Below, one piece after another: positions 41,539-52,372 of a DNA stretch of 64,000 bases; position 1 is the first letter of the stretch, and every line of letters begins with the position of its first letter. The notes below the pieces were generated by a model. The model made no database searches and was not told the DNA's origin. It saw only the letters and a program-made list of their open reading frames with translations. The DNA is from Streptomyces typhae (GTDB taxonomy: Bacteria; Actinomycetota; Actinomycetes; Streptomycetales; Streptomycetaceae), in assembly GCF_009755605.1 (NCBI RefSeq), contig NZ_WPNZ01000027.1, forward strand, positions 62,001-126,000, given 5' to 3'. A program made the translations under genes and the position numbers.

Positions 41539-42267
41539 TCATGCGGGCTCTCTTCGGAGGCGCTGGGCCGGCGGATCAGCGAGGTAGTCGTTCAGCAGGT
41601 CGAATGTACGCAGCTCGGTCGGCAGCGCCTCGTACCAGGCAAGGCCGTAGGCGTTGCAGTTCGAGCAGACCAGGCCCCGCACGCATGCTCCGCAGCAACG
41701 CGCACCTGCGCAGCAGCCATGGTCATGGTCGATGTGCAGGGGCCGATGCCCGGCGCTCGGGACGGTACCGCATATCGCACACCGTCCTTCCTGACGGCCG
41801 AGCAGCCGGTCGAGGAAATCCTTCGTCAAGTTGTACTGAGCAAGGCGCACCCGCTCGGAGTTGCACAGCTTGCAGTATGGGCGCAATCCTCCGGCACGAT
41901 TGAGGGGCGAGTAGGCCGAGACGGGCTTGCTCTCCCCGCACCCGAGACATTCCACGACCCCGCTCCGCAGCATTGCCTGGTAGTCCTGGCTGCCCCGCTT
42001 GCGCCGCACAGGGGTCAGCGGGCGGCCCGCGCTCTTCTGGCCGCAGTGGGCCCTGCACAGCCCTTTGGCGGAGACAGTCCGCTCGCAGCCGCCGAACGAA
42101 CACGGCGAGTGCTCACGTCGCTTGGAGGCGCGAGCGCCAATGAGCGTCAGCGGCTTCCCCCTTCGGGACTGCGCGTAGTGCGCGGGGCACAACTTTCGCG
42201 TCAAGGGATATCGGTCCGACGTCCGATCACACGCACAGCCGTCTCCACTTGCAGAACAGGTATCCAT
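41539..42267 (-). CDS. Endonuclease VII-like HNH nuclease with zinc ribbons
   Basis: This 242-aa protein has a C-terminal recombination endonuclease VII domain (HNH fold): CAICGT, LHIDHDHGCC with the catalytic histidine, then GLVCSNCNAYG. The N-terminal half has several Cys/His clusters (CSFGGCERTVSAKGLC-like, ECLGCGESK, YCKLCNSE), probably zinc ribbons that bind DNA. The phage T4 enzyme resolves branched DNA. Codon choice (TTG, CGA, TAT) is less GC-biased than neighbours, suggesting recent acquisition. ATG 42267 lacks a ribosome site, so the start is uncertain. It converges closely on the GH25 gene (15 bases). Confidence 0.85.
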   Translation of the reverse strand: MDTCSASGDGCACDRTSDRYPLTRKLCPAHYAQSRRGKPLTLIGARASKRREHSPCSFGGCERTVSAKGLCRAHCGQKSAGRPLTPVRRKRGSQDYQAMLRSGVVECLGCGESKPVSAYSPLNRAGGLRPYCKLCNSERVRLAQYNLTKDFLDRLLGRQEGRCAICGTVPSAGHRPLHIDHDHGCCAGARCCGACVRGLVCSNCNAYGLAWYEALPTELRTFDLLNDYLADPPAQRLRREPA

Positions 42268-42309
42268 ACATCGATCAACGATGCGAACCTCTTCGCGTCA
42301 CCTACCGGC

Positions 42310-42423
42310 ATGCGGCAGTACCAGCACGCGGCCGTGTCGAACCGTTTCGTCCAGGACGATGTCGGCGCCAACGGCACGGGCAAGTCCACCCTGCTCGGGC
42401 TGCTCGGCGCCCGCCCGCACCCC
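42310..42423 (+). pseudogene. Walker A scrap of an ABC ATPase
   Basis: Within the 320-base gap 42268-42589 a forward frame encodes RFVQDDVGANGTGKSTLLG, a textbook Walker A stretch, then loses all ABC character. No signature or Walker B follows. It seems a remnant of an ATPase gene cut by rearrangement. The rest of the gap has no gene. Confidence 0.4.
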
Positions 42424-42589
42424 ACGCTCCCACCCGGTACGCGTGGAGCGCCACGGCGGTCGCTGGAGCGTGCGGTCCGCGGGGCGCGGCTGGCGGCACG
42501 GCGTGGGTCATGCGGAAGGGGCCGGTCCCCGTGCCGGGGGCGGCCCCTTCTGCCGACGCGGACCGGTCCCACCGGGCCGCGCGCGCGGG

Positions 42590-42802
42590 CTACTTGTTCA
42601 GGCTCGCCCAGAACTCGTCGAAGGAGAGCAGCTTGTCGCCGTTCGCGTCCTTGGACTTGATGATGGCCTCGGCGACCGACTCGGTGACGTTCCAGTCCCC
42701 CATCTGCGCCATGGCCGTCTTGTACTCGGCCGCCGTGATGAATCCGTCGCCGTCCGCGTCGAACCGCTCGAACGCCTTGCGTGCCTCTTCGATGTCCGCC
42801 AC
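42590..42802 (-). CDS. EF-hand calcium-binding protein
   Basis: This is a 70-aa calmodulin-like protein with two EF-hands. The first loop is D15-A-D17-G-D19-G with I22 and E26. The second is D52-A-N54-G-D56 with K in place of the usual Gly at position 6 and E63 at position 12. GTG 42802 follows AAGGGG. It is cytoplasmic and small, like the Cab proteins of Streptomyces that tie calcium to aerial development. It stands alone on the minus strand, ahead of the acquired-looking segment. The second hand may bind more weakly. Confidence 0.92.
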   Translation of the reverse strand: MADIEEARKAFERFDADGDGFITAAEYKTAMAQMGDWNVTESVAEAIIKSKDANGDKLLSFDEFWASLNK

Positions 42803-42907
42803 CGGGTCCGCCCCTTCTTTGTGCAGTATTGACGGGGGCCAGGGTAACGGCCGCCCTCCCGGCCGAATGCAGGGAGTACGGCCTTGGCCAGCGGATCCGG
42901 GGAGGCC

Positions 42908-44167
42908 CTAGCGGAAGATGCCGGTGTGCCCGAGGGAGTAGCGGCCCGGCTGGGGGTAGACCGCGAGGCCGTGGGGGCCGCCGCCGACGGGGACGCGGGC
43001 GAGCTGGACGCCGGTGCGGGTGTCGATCGCGTACACCTCGGAGTCGTAGCGGCCGGACAGCCAGAGGATCTTGCCGTCGGCGGAGACGCCGCCCATGTCG
43101 GGGCTGCCGCCGTCGGGCAGGTGCCACTTCTTGGTCAGCTTGTTCCTGGTGAAGTCGAAGACCGACACGGTGCCCTCGCCGCGGTTGGAGACGTACATCT
43201 CGCGCGAGTCCCTGCCGACGTACAGGCCGTGGCAGCCCTTGCCGGTGGGCAGCAGCTTCGGCTTGCCGAAGGAGTCGCCGTCCAGGACCCACATGCCGTC
43301 GGCCATCATGTCGGCGACGTAGAACCGCTTGCCGTCCGGGGAGACCTTCACGTCCTGCGGCATGGCGCCCTTGAAGGGCAGCTTCTGCTGCCCGACGACC
43401 TTCATCTTCTCGGTGTCGACCTTGAGGAGCTCGCCGGAGAACTCGCAGGAGACGATGAAGTAGCGGCCGTCGAGGGAGAAGTCGGCGTGATTGACGCCGT
43501 AGCAGCTCACCGGTTCGGTCTTGACGCGCTTCATGGTGTGCGGGTCGCGGAAGACCAGCTCGCGGTCGAGCGAGGCCATCACGACCGCGTACTTGCCGTT
43601 GGGTGTGAAGTAGAGGTTGTACGGGTCGTGCACCTCCACGGGCTTGCCCGCCTTGCCGCTCCTCGGGTCGATGGGTGTGAGCGTGTGGCCGCGGTTGTTG
43701 TTGACCCACAGCGTCTTCAGGTCCCAGGAGGGCACGACGTGCTGGGGCTGGACGCCGACCTTGATCGTGTCGATCACTTCGTACGTCTTGGGGTCGATCA
43801 CCGACACCGTGTTGGAGTTGGTGTTGGGGACGTAGACCCGGGAGGGGAAGTCCTTGACCACCGGGGAGAGCTTGTTCGGCCGGTCGGCGGCGTAGACGTC
43901 CTTGGGGTCGAGGACGGGCGGCATGCCGGGCAGGCCCTTGACGGGCTCGGGCTCGGCGGGCGCCGGCGGGACCTTGGTGGCGAGGGCCTTGTTCTGCCGG
44001 TCGCCGGGCTCGGTGCCGCAGCCGGCGAGCAGCGCGGCGACGGCGGCCCCGGCGGCGAGGAGCGCGGCGGTCCGCCCGCTCGGGGAGATACCAGGGCGGA
44101 CACGGGATCGGGTGCGGATACGGGATCGGGTGCGGGGACGGATACGGGTGCGGGTGCGGGTGGACAT
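42908..44167 (-). CDS. YncE-like beta-propeller lipoprotein
   Basis: This 419-aa protein has a long Arg-rich N-terminus (residues 3-24, repeats of RT/RI/RS), then a lipoprotein signal ending LLAGC (Cys50), then seven-blade propeller repeats of the YVTN family. Visible blades are RVYVPNTNSNTVSVIDPKT, EMYVSNRGEGTVSVFDFT and ILWLSGRYDSEVYAIDTRT. It is likely attached outside the membrane and may bind a protein or ligand; no enzyme site is visible. The ATG at 44167 overlaps the stop of the deacetylase-like gene (TGATG), so the pair is coupled. The Arg repeat comes from a hexanucleotide-like DNA repeat. Confidence 0.88.
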   Translation of the reverse strand: MSTRTRTRIRPRTRSRIRTRSRVRPGISPSGRTAALLAAGAAVAALLAGCGTEPGDRQNKALATKVPPAPAEPEPVKGLPGMPPVLDPKDVYAADRPNKLSPVVKDFPSRVYVPNTNSNTVSVIDPKTYEVIDTIKVGVQPQHVVPSWDLKTLWVNNNRGHTLTPIDPRSGKAGKPVEVHDPYNLYFTPNGKYAVVMASLDRELVFRDPHTMKRVKTEPVSCYGVNHADFSLDGRYFIVSCEFSGELLKVDTEKMKVVGQQKLPFKGAMPQDVKVSPDGKRFYVADMMADGMWVLDGDSFGKPKLLPTGKGCHGLYVGRDSREMYVSNRGEGTVSVFDFTRNKLTKKWHLPDGGSPDMGGVSADGKILWLSGRYDSEVYAIDTRTGVQLARVPVGGGPHGLAVYPQPGRYSLGHTGIFR

Positions 44168-44967
44168 CAGGTCAGCAGCTCCGTGGTCGTGACGGCGCGC
44201 AGGCCGCGGCGGTGGAGGTCGTCGAGGACGGCGGGCAGCGCGGCGACGGTGTCCGCGTACCCGAAGTGCAGGCTCACCACGGAGCCTGCGCGGGCTCCGG
44301 CGGCGACGGCGCGTACGACGGCCGGGGCGCCGGGCGAGGTGAAGTCCAGGGAGTCGACGTCGTACGACAGGACGTGCGGATAGCCGGCGCGGCGCGCGAG
44401 CCGGGCGACGAGCGGGCTGGCGCGGCGGGCCCGCGAGGGCCGGAACCAGTTGCCGATGCCCCCGGTGAGCCGCCGGAGCCGGTCCGCGCAGCCGGTGATC
44501 TCCGCGTACGCCGCCGCCTCGGGCAGCGCGTTGATGTCGCGGTGGTTCAGGGTGTGGTTGCCGAGGTCGTGGCCGCCGTCGAGGACGCGGCGGGCGAGGC
44601 GCGGGTGGGCGTCGAGCCAGCTGCCGACGGCGAGGACGGTCACCCGGGCCCCCGCGCGTTCGGCCTCGGCGAGCAGGGTGTGCGCGGTGGCGGGATCGCC
44701 CTGCCCGTGGAAGGTGAGCGCGACCTCGGGGCGGCCGCGGGGGCTGTGGGAGATCTGCACCGGCAGGCCGGGGAAGCCGCGGGGGCCGGGGGCGGGGCCG
44801 CGGGTGGCCGGGGAGCCGGTGGGTTCGCGGGCGGTGGCGGGGCGGGGGGAGGCCGCCTTCGGGGTGCAGCCCGCGGCCGCCGCGCCCGCGACGGCGGCGA
44901 GGGCGGCCGCCGTCCGCAGGGCCGCTCGGCGGTCGGTGCCGTCTGCGCGCTCAGTCACGCGGACCAT
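44167..44967 (-). CDS. Polysaccharide deacetylase-like lipoprotein with altered motif 1
   Basis: This 266-aa NodB-fold protein carries an RR-containing signal (TDRRAALRTAAALAAVAG) and a lipobox at Cys34. Motif 1, normally TFDDG, here reads TFHGQGD (85-91), so the usual catalytic-base Asp is replaced. Motif 2 (H-S/T-x-x-x-H) is present as NHTLNH. A metal could still bind, but ordinary deacetylase activity is uncertain. Translation is coupled to the downstream propeller lipoprotein. The two probably act together at the cell surface on glycans. Confidence 0.88.
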   Translation of the reverse strand: MVRVTERADGTDRRAALRTAAALAAVAGAAAAGCTPKAASPRPATAREPTGSPATRGPAPGPRGFPGLPVQISHSPRGRPEVALTFHGQGDPATAHTLLAEAERAGARVTVLAVGSWLDAHPRLARRVLDGGHDLGNHTLNHRDINALPEAAAYAEITGCADRLRRLTGGIGNWFRPSRARRASPLVARLARRAGYPHVLSYDVDSLDFTSPGAPAVVRAVAAGARAGSVVSLHFGYADTVAALPAVLDDLHRRGLRAVTTTELLT

Positions 44968-45346
44968 TTAATGGCGGTTTGCTCGGAAAGCTGCTGATTG
45001 ACCTGTTCAGGGATGGTTGCGGGTCGGCTGGACTGGACCAAGTAAGGGTGACCAAACCTTCTCTATGGCGCCACACAGCCGCTGTTTAGCCATCGTTTAC
45101 AAGGTGAGTGCTCTATCTCACCAAGGATTCACCTCTAAGGTGTAAGGTTATGCCCATAAATGACCGACTCGGGACTTTTGGATCGGTGACCCCTGTCTGC
45201 CATAGTCGAAAGCAGCGACCCCCATTGACCCGGGCTCGGTCGTCCTTGCGGCCGTGGACCACACCCCTTTCGTCCATGGCCCCGCTCGAAGGCCCCCGAC
45301 AGCGCCGCACCCACGGCCCCGGGGGCTTTCGCGTACCCGGCGGGTG
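44968..45346. other. Non-coding region with several small dyads
   Basis: 379 bases lack a gene. It is unusually A/T-rich for the window near 45050-45160. It includes GGTGAG...CTCACC about 45100 (a hairpin with an 8-base loop) and CACCTCTAAGGTG at 45126-45138. It probably holds the promoter for the deacetylase/propeller pair and the end of the upstream kinase transcript. Confidence 0.5.
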
Positions 45347-45859
45347 TCAGCGGTCGTGGATCCGCATCTCGAACCACGTCGTCTTGCCGCGCGGCAGCAG
45401 GTCCACGCCCCAGCGGTCGGCGAGCTTGTCGACGAGGAAGAGGCCGCGGCCGCTGACGTCGAGCTCGTGGACGGGCATCAGGCACGGCAGCCCGCGGGAG
45501 GGGTCGCGCACCTCGACCCTGAGCCAGCCGCGCCGCCGCAGCATCCTGAGGCCGAAGACCCGGGCCCCGGTGTGCCGCACGGCATTGCCGACGAGCTCGG
45601 ACACCAGGAGCACGACGTCCTCGGTGAGCTTGGGCGTGAGGCCCCAGTGGCGCAGGACGACCACCTGCGCGAGCCGGCGGGCGATGGCCGCGGACTCGGG
45701 GCGCGAGGGCAGCGGCACTTCGGCGTCGGTCGGGTTGCCGAACAACTCCAGGGCCTTCAGGGCGTGTTCGTCCTCCACCGCCGGAGACCAGCGCGCCGCG
45801 GTCGCACCCGTGCGTTTCCGCGGCTGTTCGACACCCTCCTGCCCCGCCATGCCCCCCAT
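45347..45859 (-). CDS. RsbW-like ATP-binding regulatory kinase
   Basis: This protein of about 170 aa has a GHKL ATPase fold: N box ELVGNAVRHTGA, G1 EVRDPSRGLP, G2 SGRGLFLVDKLADRWGV. This is the domain of anti-sigma factor serine kinases, a family greatly expanded in Streptomyces. The start is uncertain. ATG 45859 and ATG 45850 (MAGQEG) are both near, and an in-frame frame up to 45943 also exists; none has a clear ribosome site. No anti-sigma antagonist or sigma factor is adjacent, so its partner is unknown. Confidence 0.85.
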   Translation of the reverse strand: MGGMAGQEGVEQPRKRTGATAARWSPAVEDEHALKALELFGNPTDAEVPLPSRPESAAIARRLAQVVVLRHWGLTPKLTEDVVLLVSELVGNAVRHTGARVFGLRMLRRRGWLRVEVRDPSRGLPCLMPVHELDVSGRGLFLVDKLADRWGVDLLPRGKTTWFEMRIHDR

Positions 45860-46035
45860 GATGGCCGCACCGCGGGGGCGTTGGGGCCGTTCCGACGGAA
45901 TAAGCCCCCCGGAAGCTACCGTTCCGGGGGGCTCGACAGGCATATGCCTACGGCAGTTCGGTCTCCGTCACACCCCCTCCCACCTGCGGTGACTACACGC
46001 TCACAGGTGATCACAGAGCGGTCGGGACCGGCTCG

Positions 46036-46054
46036 CCTTAAGGTTCTCTTAAGG
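46036..46054. promoter_or_regulatory. CCTTAAG inverted repeat
   Basis: CCTTAAG-GTTCT-CTTAAGG, a 7-bp dyad, lies between the kinase gene and the enoyl-CoA hydratase stop. AT-rich dyads are rare here. It may be an operator for the kinase gene (upstream, minus strand) or a terminator for neither gene in particular. Confidence 0.3.
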
Positions 46055-46114
46055 CCGCCATAATCCGCCCCTTCGAGGGACACTTTGGCTGACGGCCTTT
46101 CAACTGTCCGGAAA

Positions 46115-46885
46115 TCAGCGGAACTTCGCCTTGCCAGGCCCCTCCTCCACGAAGCTGCGCATACCCCGCTCACGGTCCTCGGTTGCGAACAGGCCTGCGA
46201 ACCACGTGCGTTCGACCGCGAGGCCGGTGTCGATGTCCGCCTCCAGACCCGCGTCCACCGCCTCCTTGGCGGCGCGCAGCGCGAGCGCCGGGCCCTTGGC
46301 GAGGCGGGCGGCCCAGGCGTGGGCCTGCTCGTACACCTCGGCGGCGGGCACCACACGGTCCACGAGGCCGATGGCGAGCGCCTCGTCGGCCTTCACCATC
46401 CGGCCCGTGAAGATGAGGTCCTTGGCCTTGGCGGGGCCGACCAGGCGTGGCAGGCGCTGGGTGCCGCCCGCTCCCGGGATCAGGCCGAGCAGGATCTCGG
46501 GCTGGCCGAGCTTGGCGTCGTCGGCGGCGATGCGGAAGTCGGCGCACAGCGCCAGTTCGCAGCCGCCGCCGAGCGCGTAGCCGGTGACGGCGGCCACGAC
46601 CGGCTTGGGGACGCGGGCGACGGCGGTGAAGGCGTCCTGCAGCGCCCGCGACCGCACGACCATCGCCGTGTGGTCCATGGCCTGCATCTCCTTGATGTCC
46701 GCACCGGCCGCGAACACCTTCTCGCCGCCCCAGAGCACGACGGCGCGCACGTCGTCGCGGTCGGTCACTTCGGCGGCGAGGTCCTTGAGGCGGTCCTGGA
46801 GCTCGATGTCCAGGGCGTTCATGGGCGGGCGGTCGAGGCGGATCGTGCCGACGCCGTCGGCGACTTCGAGATGCACAGTTGTCAT
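46115..46885 (-). CDS. Enoyl-CoA hydratase/isomerase family protein
   Basis: This 256-aa crotonase-fold protein has the oxyanion-hole segments FAAGADIKEM and ALGGGCELAL and the region PEILLGLIPGAGGTQRLPRLVG, where the first catalytic Glu falls (QPEILLG). The second, GAGG, precedes the substrate loop. It likely hydrates 2-enoyl-CoA in fatty acid or amino acid breakdown. It stands alone between regulators and the transpeptidase genes. ATG 46885 gives MTTVHLEVADGVG, the usual start. The substrate range cannot be told from sequence. Confidence 0.93.
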   Translation of the reverse strand: MTTVHLEVADGVGTIRLDRPPMNALDIELQDRLKDLAAEVTDRDDVRAVVLWGGEKVFAAGADIKEMQAMDHTAMVVRSRALQDAFTAVARVPKPVVAAVTGYALGGGCELALCADFRIAADDAKLGQPEILLGLIPGAGGTQRLPRLVGPAKAKDLIFTGRMVKADEALAIGLVDRVVPAAEVYEQAHAWAARLAKGPALALRAAKEAVDAGLEADIDTGLAVERTWFAGLFATEDRERGMRSFVEEGPGKAKFR

Positions 46886-46934
46886 GCGGGCACGTTAGCG
46901 GGCGTTCACGCGAAACGGCCCGGTGCACTGCGTC

Positions 46935-47020
46935 ACAGTGCGCCGGGCCGTGCCATGCGGTGCGGTGCGGTGCAGCGGAGTGCGCTGCGGCGCAGTGCCG
47001 TGCGGTGCACCGCGGTGCTG
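46935..47020. repeat. GTGC-rich simple repeat
   Basis: Units such as GGTGC and CAGTGC recur about a dozen times in 85 bases between the enoyl-CoA hydratase start and the transpeptidase stop. It can form many weak hairpins and may act as a terminator for the transpeptidase gene. Confidence 0.5.
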
Positions 47021-47027
47021 CGGATCG

Positions 47028-48269
47028 TTACGCCTTCCACTCGTCCCAGGACATGTTCCAGCCGCTGTAGCCGTTGTCCGGGGCGATGGTCTTGTCGTCG
47101 GAGTTCTTCACCACGACGACGTCACCGACCATCGAGCGGTCGAAGAACCAGGCGGACGGGACCTTCTTGTCGTAGCCGCCGCGGACGTCCTGGAGGCCTA
47201 TGCAGCCGTGCGAGGCGTTGTAGTTGCCGAACGCGCCGCCGCCCCAGTAGTTGCCGTGGATGAACGTGCCGGACGTCGACAGGCGCTGGGCGTGCGGCAC
47301 GTCCTTGATGTCGTACTCGCCGCCGTAGCCCACGGTCTCGCCGTTCATCCGGGTCACCTCCAGACGCTCGCTGATGACCATCTGGCCGTTCCAGGTCTCG
47401 TAGCCGGGCTTGCCGGTGGTGACGGGGATCTTCTTCAGGACCTTGCCGTCGCGCACGACGGTCATCTTCTTGGTCTTGACGTCGACGGTGGAGACCTGGC
47501 TGCGGCCGATCTCGAAGCTGATGGTCTTGGCCTGCTTGCCGTAGACGCCCGGACGGCCCTCGACGCCGTCGAGGTCGAGCTCCACGGTGACCTTGGTGCC
47601 GGGCTTCCAGTACTTCTCCGGGCGGAAGTCCAGACGGTCGTTGCCGAACCAGTGGCCCTCGACGGGCACGGAAGGCTCGGTCGTGACGCGGATCGCCTTC
47701 TCCACGGCGCGCGGGGCGGTGATGCCGCGGGTGAAGCGCACGGAGAACGGCATTCCGACGCCGACCTTCGTGCCGTCCTCCGGCGTGAACTGGCCGACGA
47801 AGGTGTTCTTCGGCACCAGTGTGGTGAACGTCGAGTCCTTGGCGGAGGTGCGGCCCTCGGAGTCCTTGGCGATCGCGTGGACCTTGTACTCCGTGCCGGC
47901 GGCGAGATGCTGCTCGGGCGTCCATTTCGCGCCACCGGAAGTGATCTTTCCGGGTACGGTCCTGCCCTTCGGGCCCTTCACCGTCACCTCGGTCAGCTTG
48001 CCCTTGGCGGCGGATATCCGCAGCGCGCCACTGGTCGCCACGGCCTTGGTGCCGTCCTTCGGGGCGATGGTGACGACGGCCCGCGAGGGCTTGTTGGCGT
48101 CCGCCCCGCCCTTGTCCCCACTGCCGTCTCCGTCGCTCCCACCACCGCCGCACGCGGCCACGAACAGCAGCGTCGCCCCGGACGCCGCCGCGAGCAGTGT
48201 TCTGGCGCCCCGCCGCCGCCCGCGCTTGCGCGCGTGGGCCGACGCCCCCGATATCGGTCGCCCGTTCAA
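47028..48269 (-). CDS. L,D-transpeptidase lipoprotein (YkuD, Ig-like domains)
   Basis: This 413-aa protein is of the LdtMt2 type. It has a lipobox LFVAAC (Cys40), a Gly/Asp-rich linker, and two Ig-like modules. The YkuD domain then carries HGNYWGGGAFGNYNASHGC with the catalytic cysteine in SHGCIGL. Such enzymes make 3-3 crosslinks in peptidoglycan. The start TTG 48269 is chosen because GGGGAG lies 8 bases upstream and the resulting N-terminus is a good lipoprotein signal. A paralogue is encoded 174 bases upstream on the same strand. Confidence 0.93.
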   Translation of the reverse strand: MNGRPISGASAHARKRGRRRGARTLLAAASGATLLFVAACGGGGSDGDGSGDKGGADANKPSRAVVTIAPKDGTKAVATSGALRISAAKGKLTEVTVKGPKGRTVPGKITSGGAKWTPEQHLAAGTEYKVHAIAKDSEGRTSAKDSTFTTLVPKNTFVGQFTPEDGTKVGVGMPFSVRFTRGITAPRAVEKAIRVTTEPSVPVEGHWFGNDRLDFRPEKYWKPGTKVTVELDLDGVEGRPGVYGKQAKTISFEIGRSQVSTVDVKTKKMTVVRDGKVLKKIPVTTGKPGYETWNGQMVISERLEVTRMNGETVGYGGEYDIKDVPHAQRLSTSGTFIHGNYWGGGAFGNYNASHGCIGLQDVRGGYDKKVPSAWFFDRSMVGDVVVVKNSDDKTIAPDNGYSGWNMSWDEWKA

Positions 48270-48443
48270 GATCTTTCTCCCCTCGCACGGCCCGCTGAGG
48301 CCCGCACTCCAGTGCCCCGGCGCGGTGGCCGAAAACAAGCCGACTCGCGCACTGCGCTAGATAACCACAGGGCCCGGAGCGATGACTCCCCGCCAATGTC
48401 ACCGTTCCGTTCCAACTGTGTTCATGGGGCAGGCCCGTGGCCT

Positions 48444-49727
48444 TCAGGGGCGGTTCGCGCGAGGCCTCTTGTCGCCCTTTTCCCTTTCTACGGCTTTAGC
48501 CGCTTTCTTTCCGGCCTTCTTTCCCGTCCTCCACTCCTCCCAAGCCATGTTCCAGCCGCCGAGGCCGTTGTCGGGAGCGACCTTCTTGTCCTTGCTGCGG
48601 ACGACCTCGACGACGTCGCCGATCAGGGAGCGGTCGAAGAACCAGCCCGCCGGTGTCCTCGGGCTGCCGCCCTTGACGTCGCGCAGGCCCACACAGCCGT
48701 GGCTCACGTTCGTCTTCCCGGGGGCGTCCGGCGCCCAGTAGTTGCCGTGCAGGAAGGTGCCGGAGGTGGTGAGGCGCATCGCGTGCGGCACGTCGGGGAT
48801 GTCGTACTCGCCGCCGAAGCCGACGGTGCGGCTGTTCATGCGGGTCACTTCCAGCATCTCGGTGACGACCATCTTGCCGTTGTACGTCGTCGTCCCAGGA
48901 GCCCCCGCGGTGATCGGCACGGTCGAGATCAGCTCGCCGTCGCGGCGCACCTCCATGGTGTGCTCGGCGGCGTCGACCAGGCTGACCTGGCTGCGGCCGA
49001 CGGTGAAGGAGATGGTCTTGTCCTGGAGGCCGTAGACGCCGGGCGCGGCCCGCACGTCCCGCAGGCCGAGGTCGACGGTGACCTCGGTGCCCGGCTTCCA
49101 GTACTTCTCGGGGCGGAAGTCGAGGCGGGTCGAGCCGAACCAGTGCGGGCGGATCTCGACGCCCGGCCTCGCCGTGACGCGCACCGCGCGCTCGACGGCC
49201 TTCCTGTCGGCGACCTCACGGTTGAACTCCAGTGAGACGATCATGCCGGTGCCGACCGTGGACCTGTTCTCCGGAGCCACGTACGCGACGAAGCGCTCGT
49301 CGGGGACGAACGTGGTGAAGGTCGTGTGCCGTGCCGTGCGCCGGCCGTGGCCGTCGAGCGCGACCGCGTCCACGGTGTACTTCGCGGCGAGCGCCAGCGG
49401 CCCGCGGGTCAGCGGGCGCCAGGTGGTGCCGTCCTCGCCGATGCGCCCCGGCACCTGGGTCTCCCGGGCGTCCTGGGACCGCACCACCCGTACGGACTCC
49501 AGGCGCCCGGCCGGCACCCGCACCTCGAGGCGCTCGTGTGCGCGCACGTTCTTGTCGCCGTCGCCGGGCGTGACCCGGATCGCGTCGGCGGGCCTCGGCG
49601 GCTTGCCGAGGAGCCCGTCGAACTCCGTGCCGGTGCACCCCGCGGCCCCGAGCGTCAGTCCTGCCCATGCCACCGCTGCGGCCAGCGCGGCTCCTGCGCG
49701 CCGAGCGCGCCTCGTTGCCTGTCTCAC
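48444..49727 (-). CDS. L,D-transpeptidase lipoprotein (paralogue)
   Basis: This 427-aa paralogue of the previous gene has a basic signal (RQATRRARRAG), lipobox LGAAGC (Cys31), Ig-like modules, and a YkuD domain with HGNYWAPDAPGKTNVSHGC and catalytic Cys in SHGCVGLRD. The C-terminal tail is extended and Lys/Arg-rich (TGKKAGKKAAKAVEREKGDK), absent in the paralogue; it may bind wall polymers. Residues in the two domains align throughout (for example GHWFGNDRLDFRPEKYWKPG and PHWFGSTRLDFRPEKYWKPG). GTG 49727 is the start. It is divergent from glgX. Confidence 0.93.
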   Translation of the reverse strand: MRQATRRARRAGAALAAAVAWAGLTLGAAGCTGTEFDGLLGKPPRPADAIRVTPGDGDKNVRAHERLEVRVPAGRLESVRVVRSQDARETQVPGRIGEDGTTWRPLTRGPLALAAKYTVDAVALDGHGRRTARHTTFTTFVPDERFVAYVAPENRSTVGTGMIVSLEFNREVADRKAVERAVRVTARPGVEIRPHWFGSTRLDFRPEKYWKPGTEVTVDLGLRDVRAAPGVYGLQDKTISFTVGRSQVSLVDAAEHTMEVRRDGELISTVPITAGAPGTTTYNGKMVVTEMLEVTRMNSRTVGFGGEYDIPDVPHAMRLTTSGTFLHGNYWAPDAPGKTNVSHGCVGLRDVKGGSPRTPAGWFFDRSLIGDVVEVVRSKDKKVAPDNGLGGWNMAWEEWRTGKKAGKKAAKAVEREKGDKRPRANRP

Positions 49728-49882
49728 GTGGGTCCCAACGACCGTGCCCGCCCGGGGAAACGTGAGTGCGACGCACCGGGTGGGCAGAACAGACAGAAGG
49801 ACGCCGTGCGGGCGGCCGCGGCCGGGACGCCGCGCGCTCTCCTGCCGTGCGTCCACCGGCCCGAGCCGCGGGAGGCTGAACG

Positions 49883-52300
<2,418 letters not shown>

Positions 52301-52372
52301 CGTTTCTTTGACGATAATTCAGGTCCGTACCAAGGTATTGCCCGTGGCGCGGACGCGGACGAAGCTCACCGC

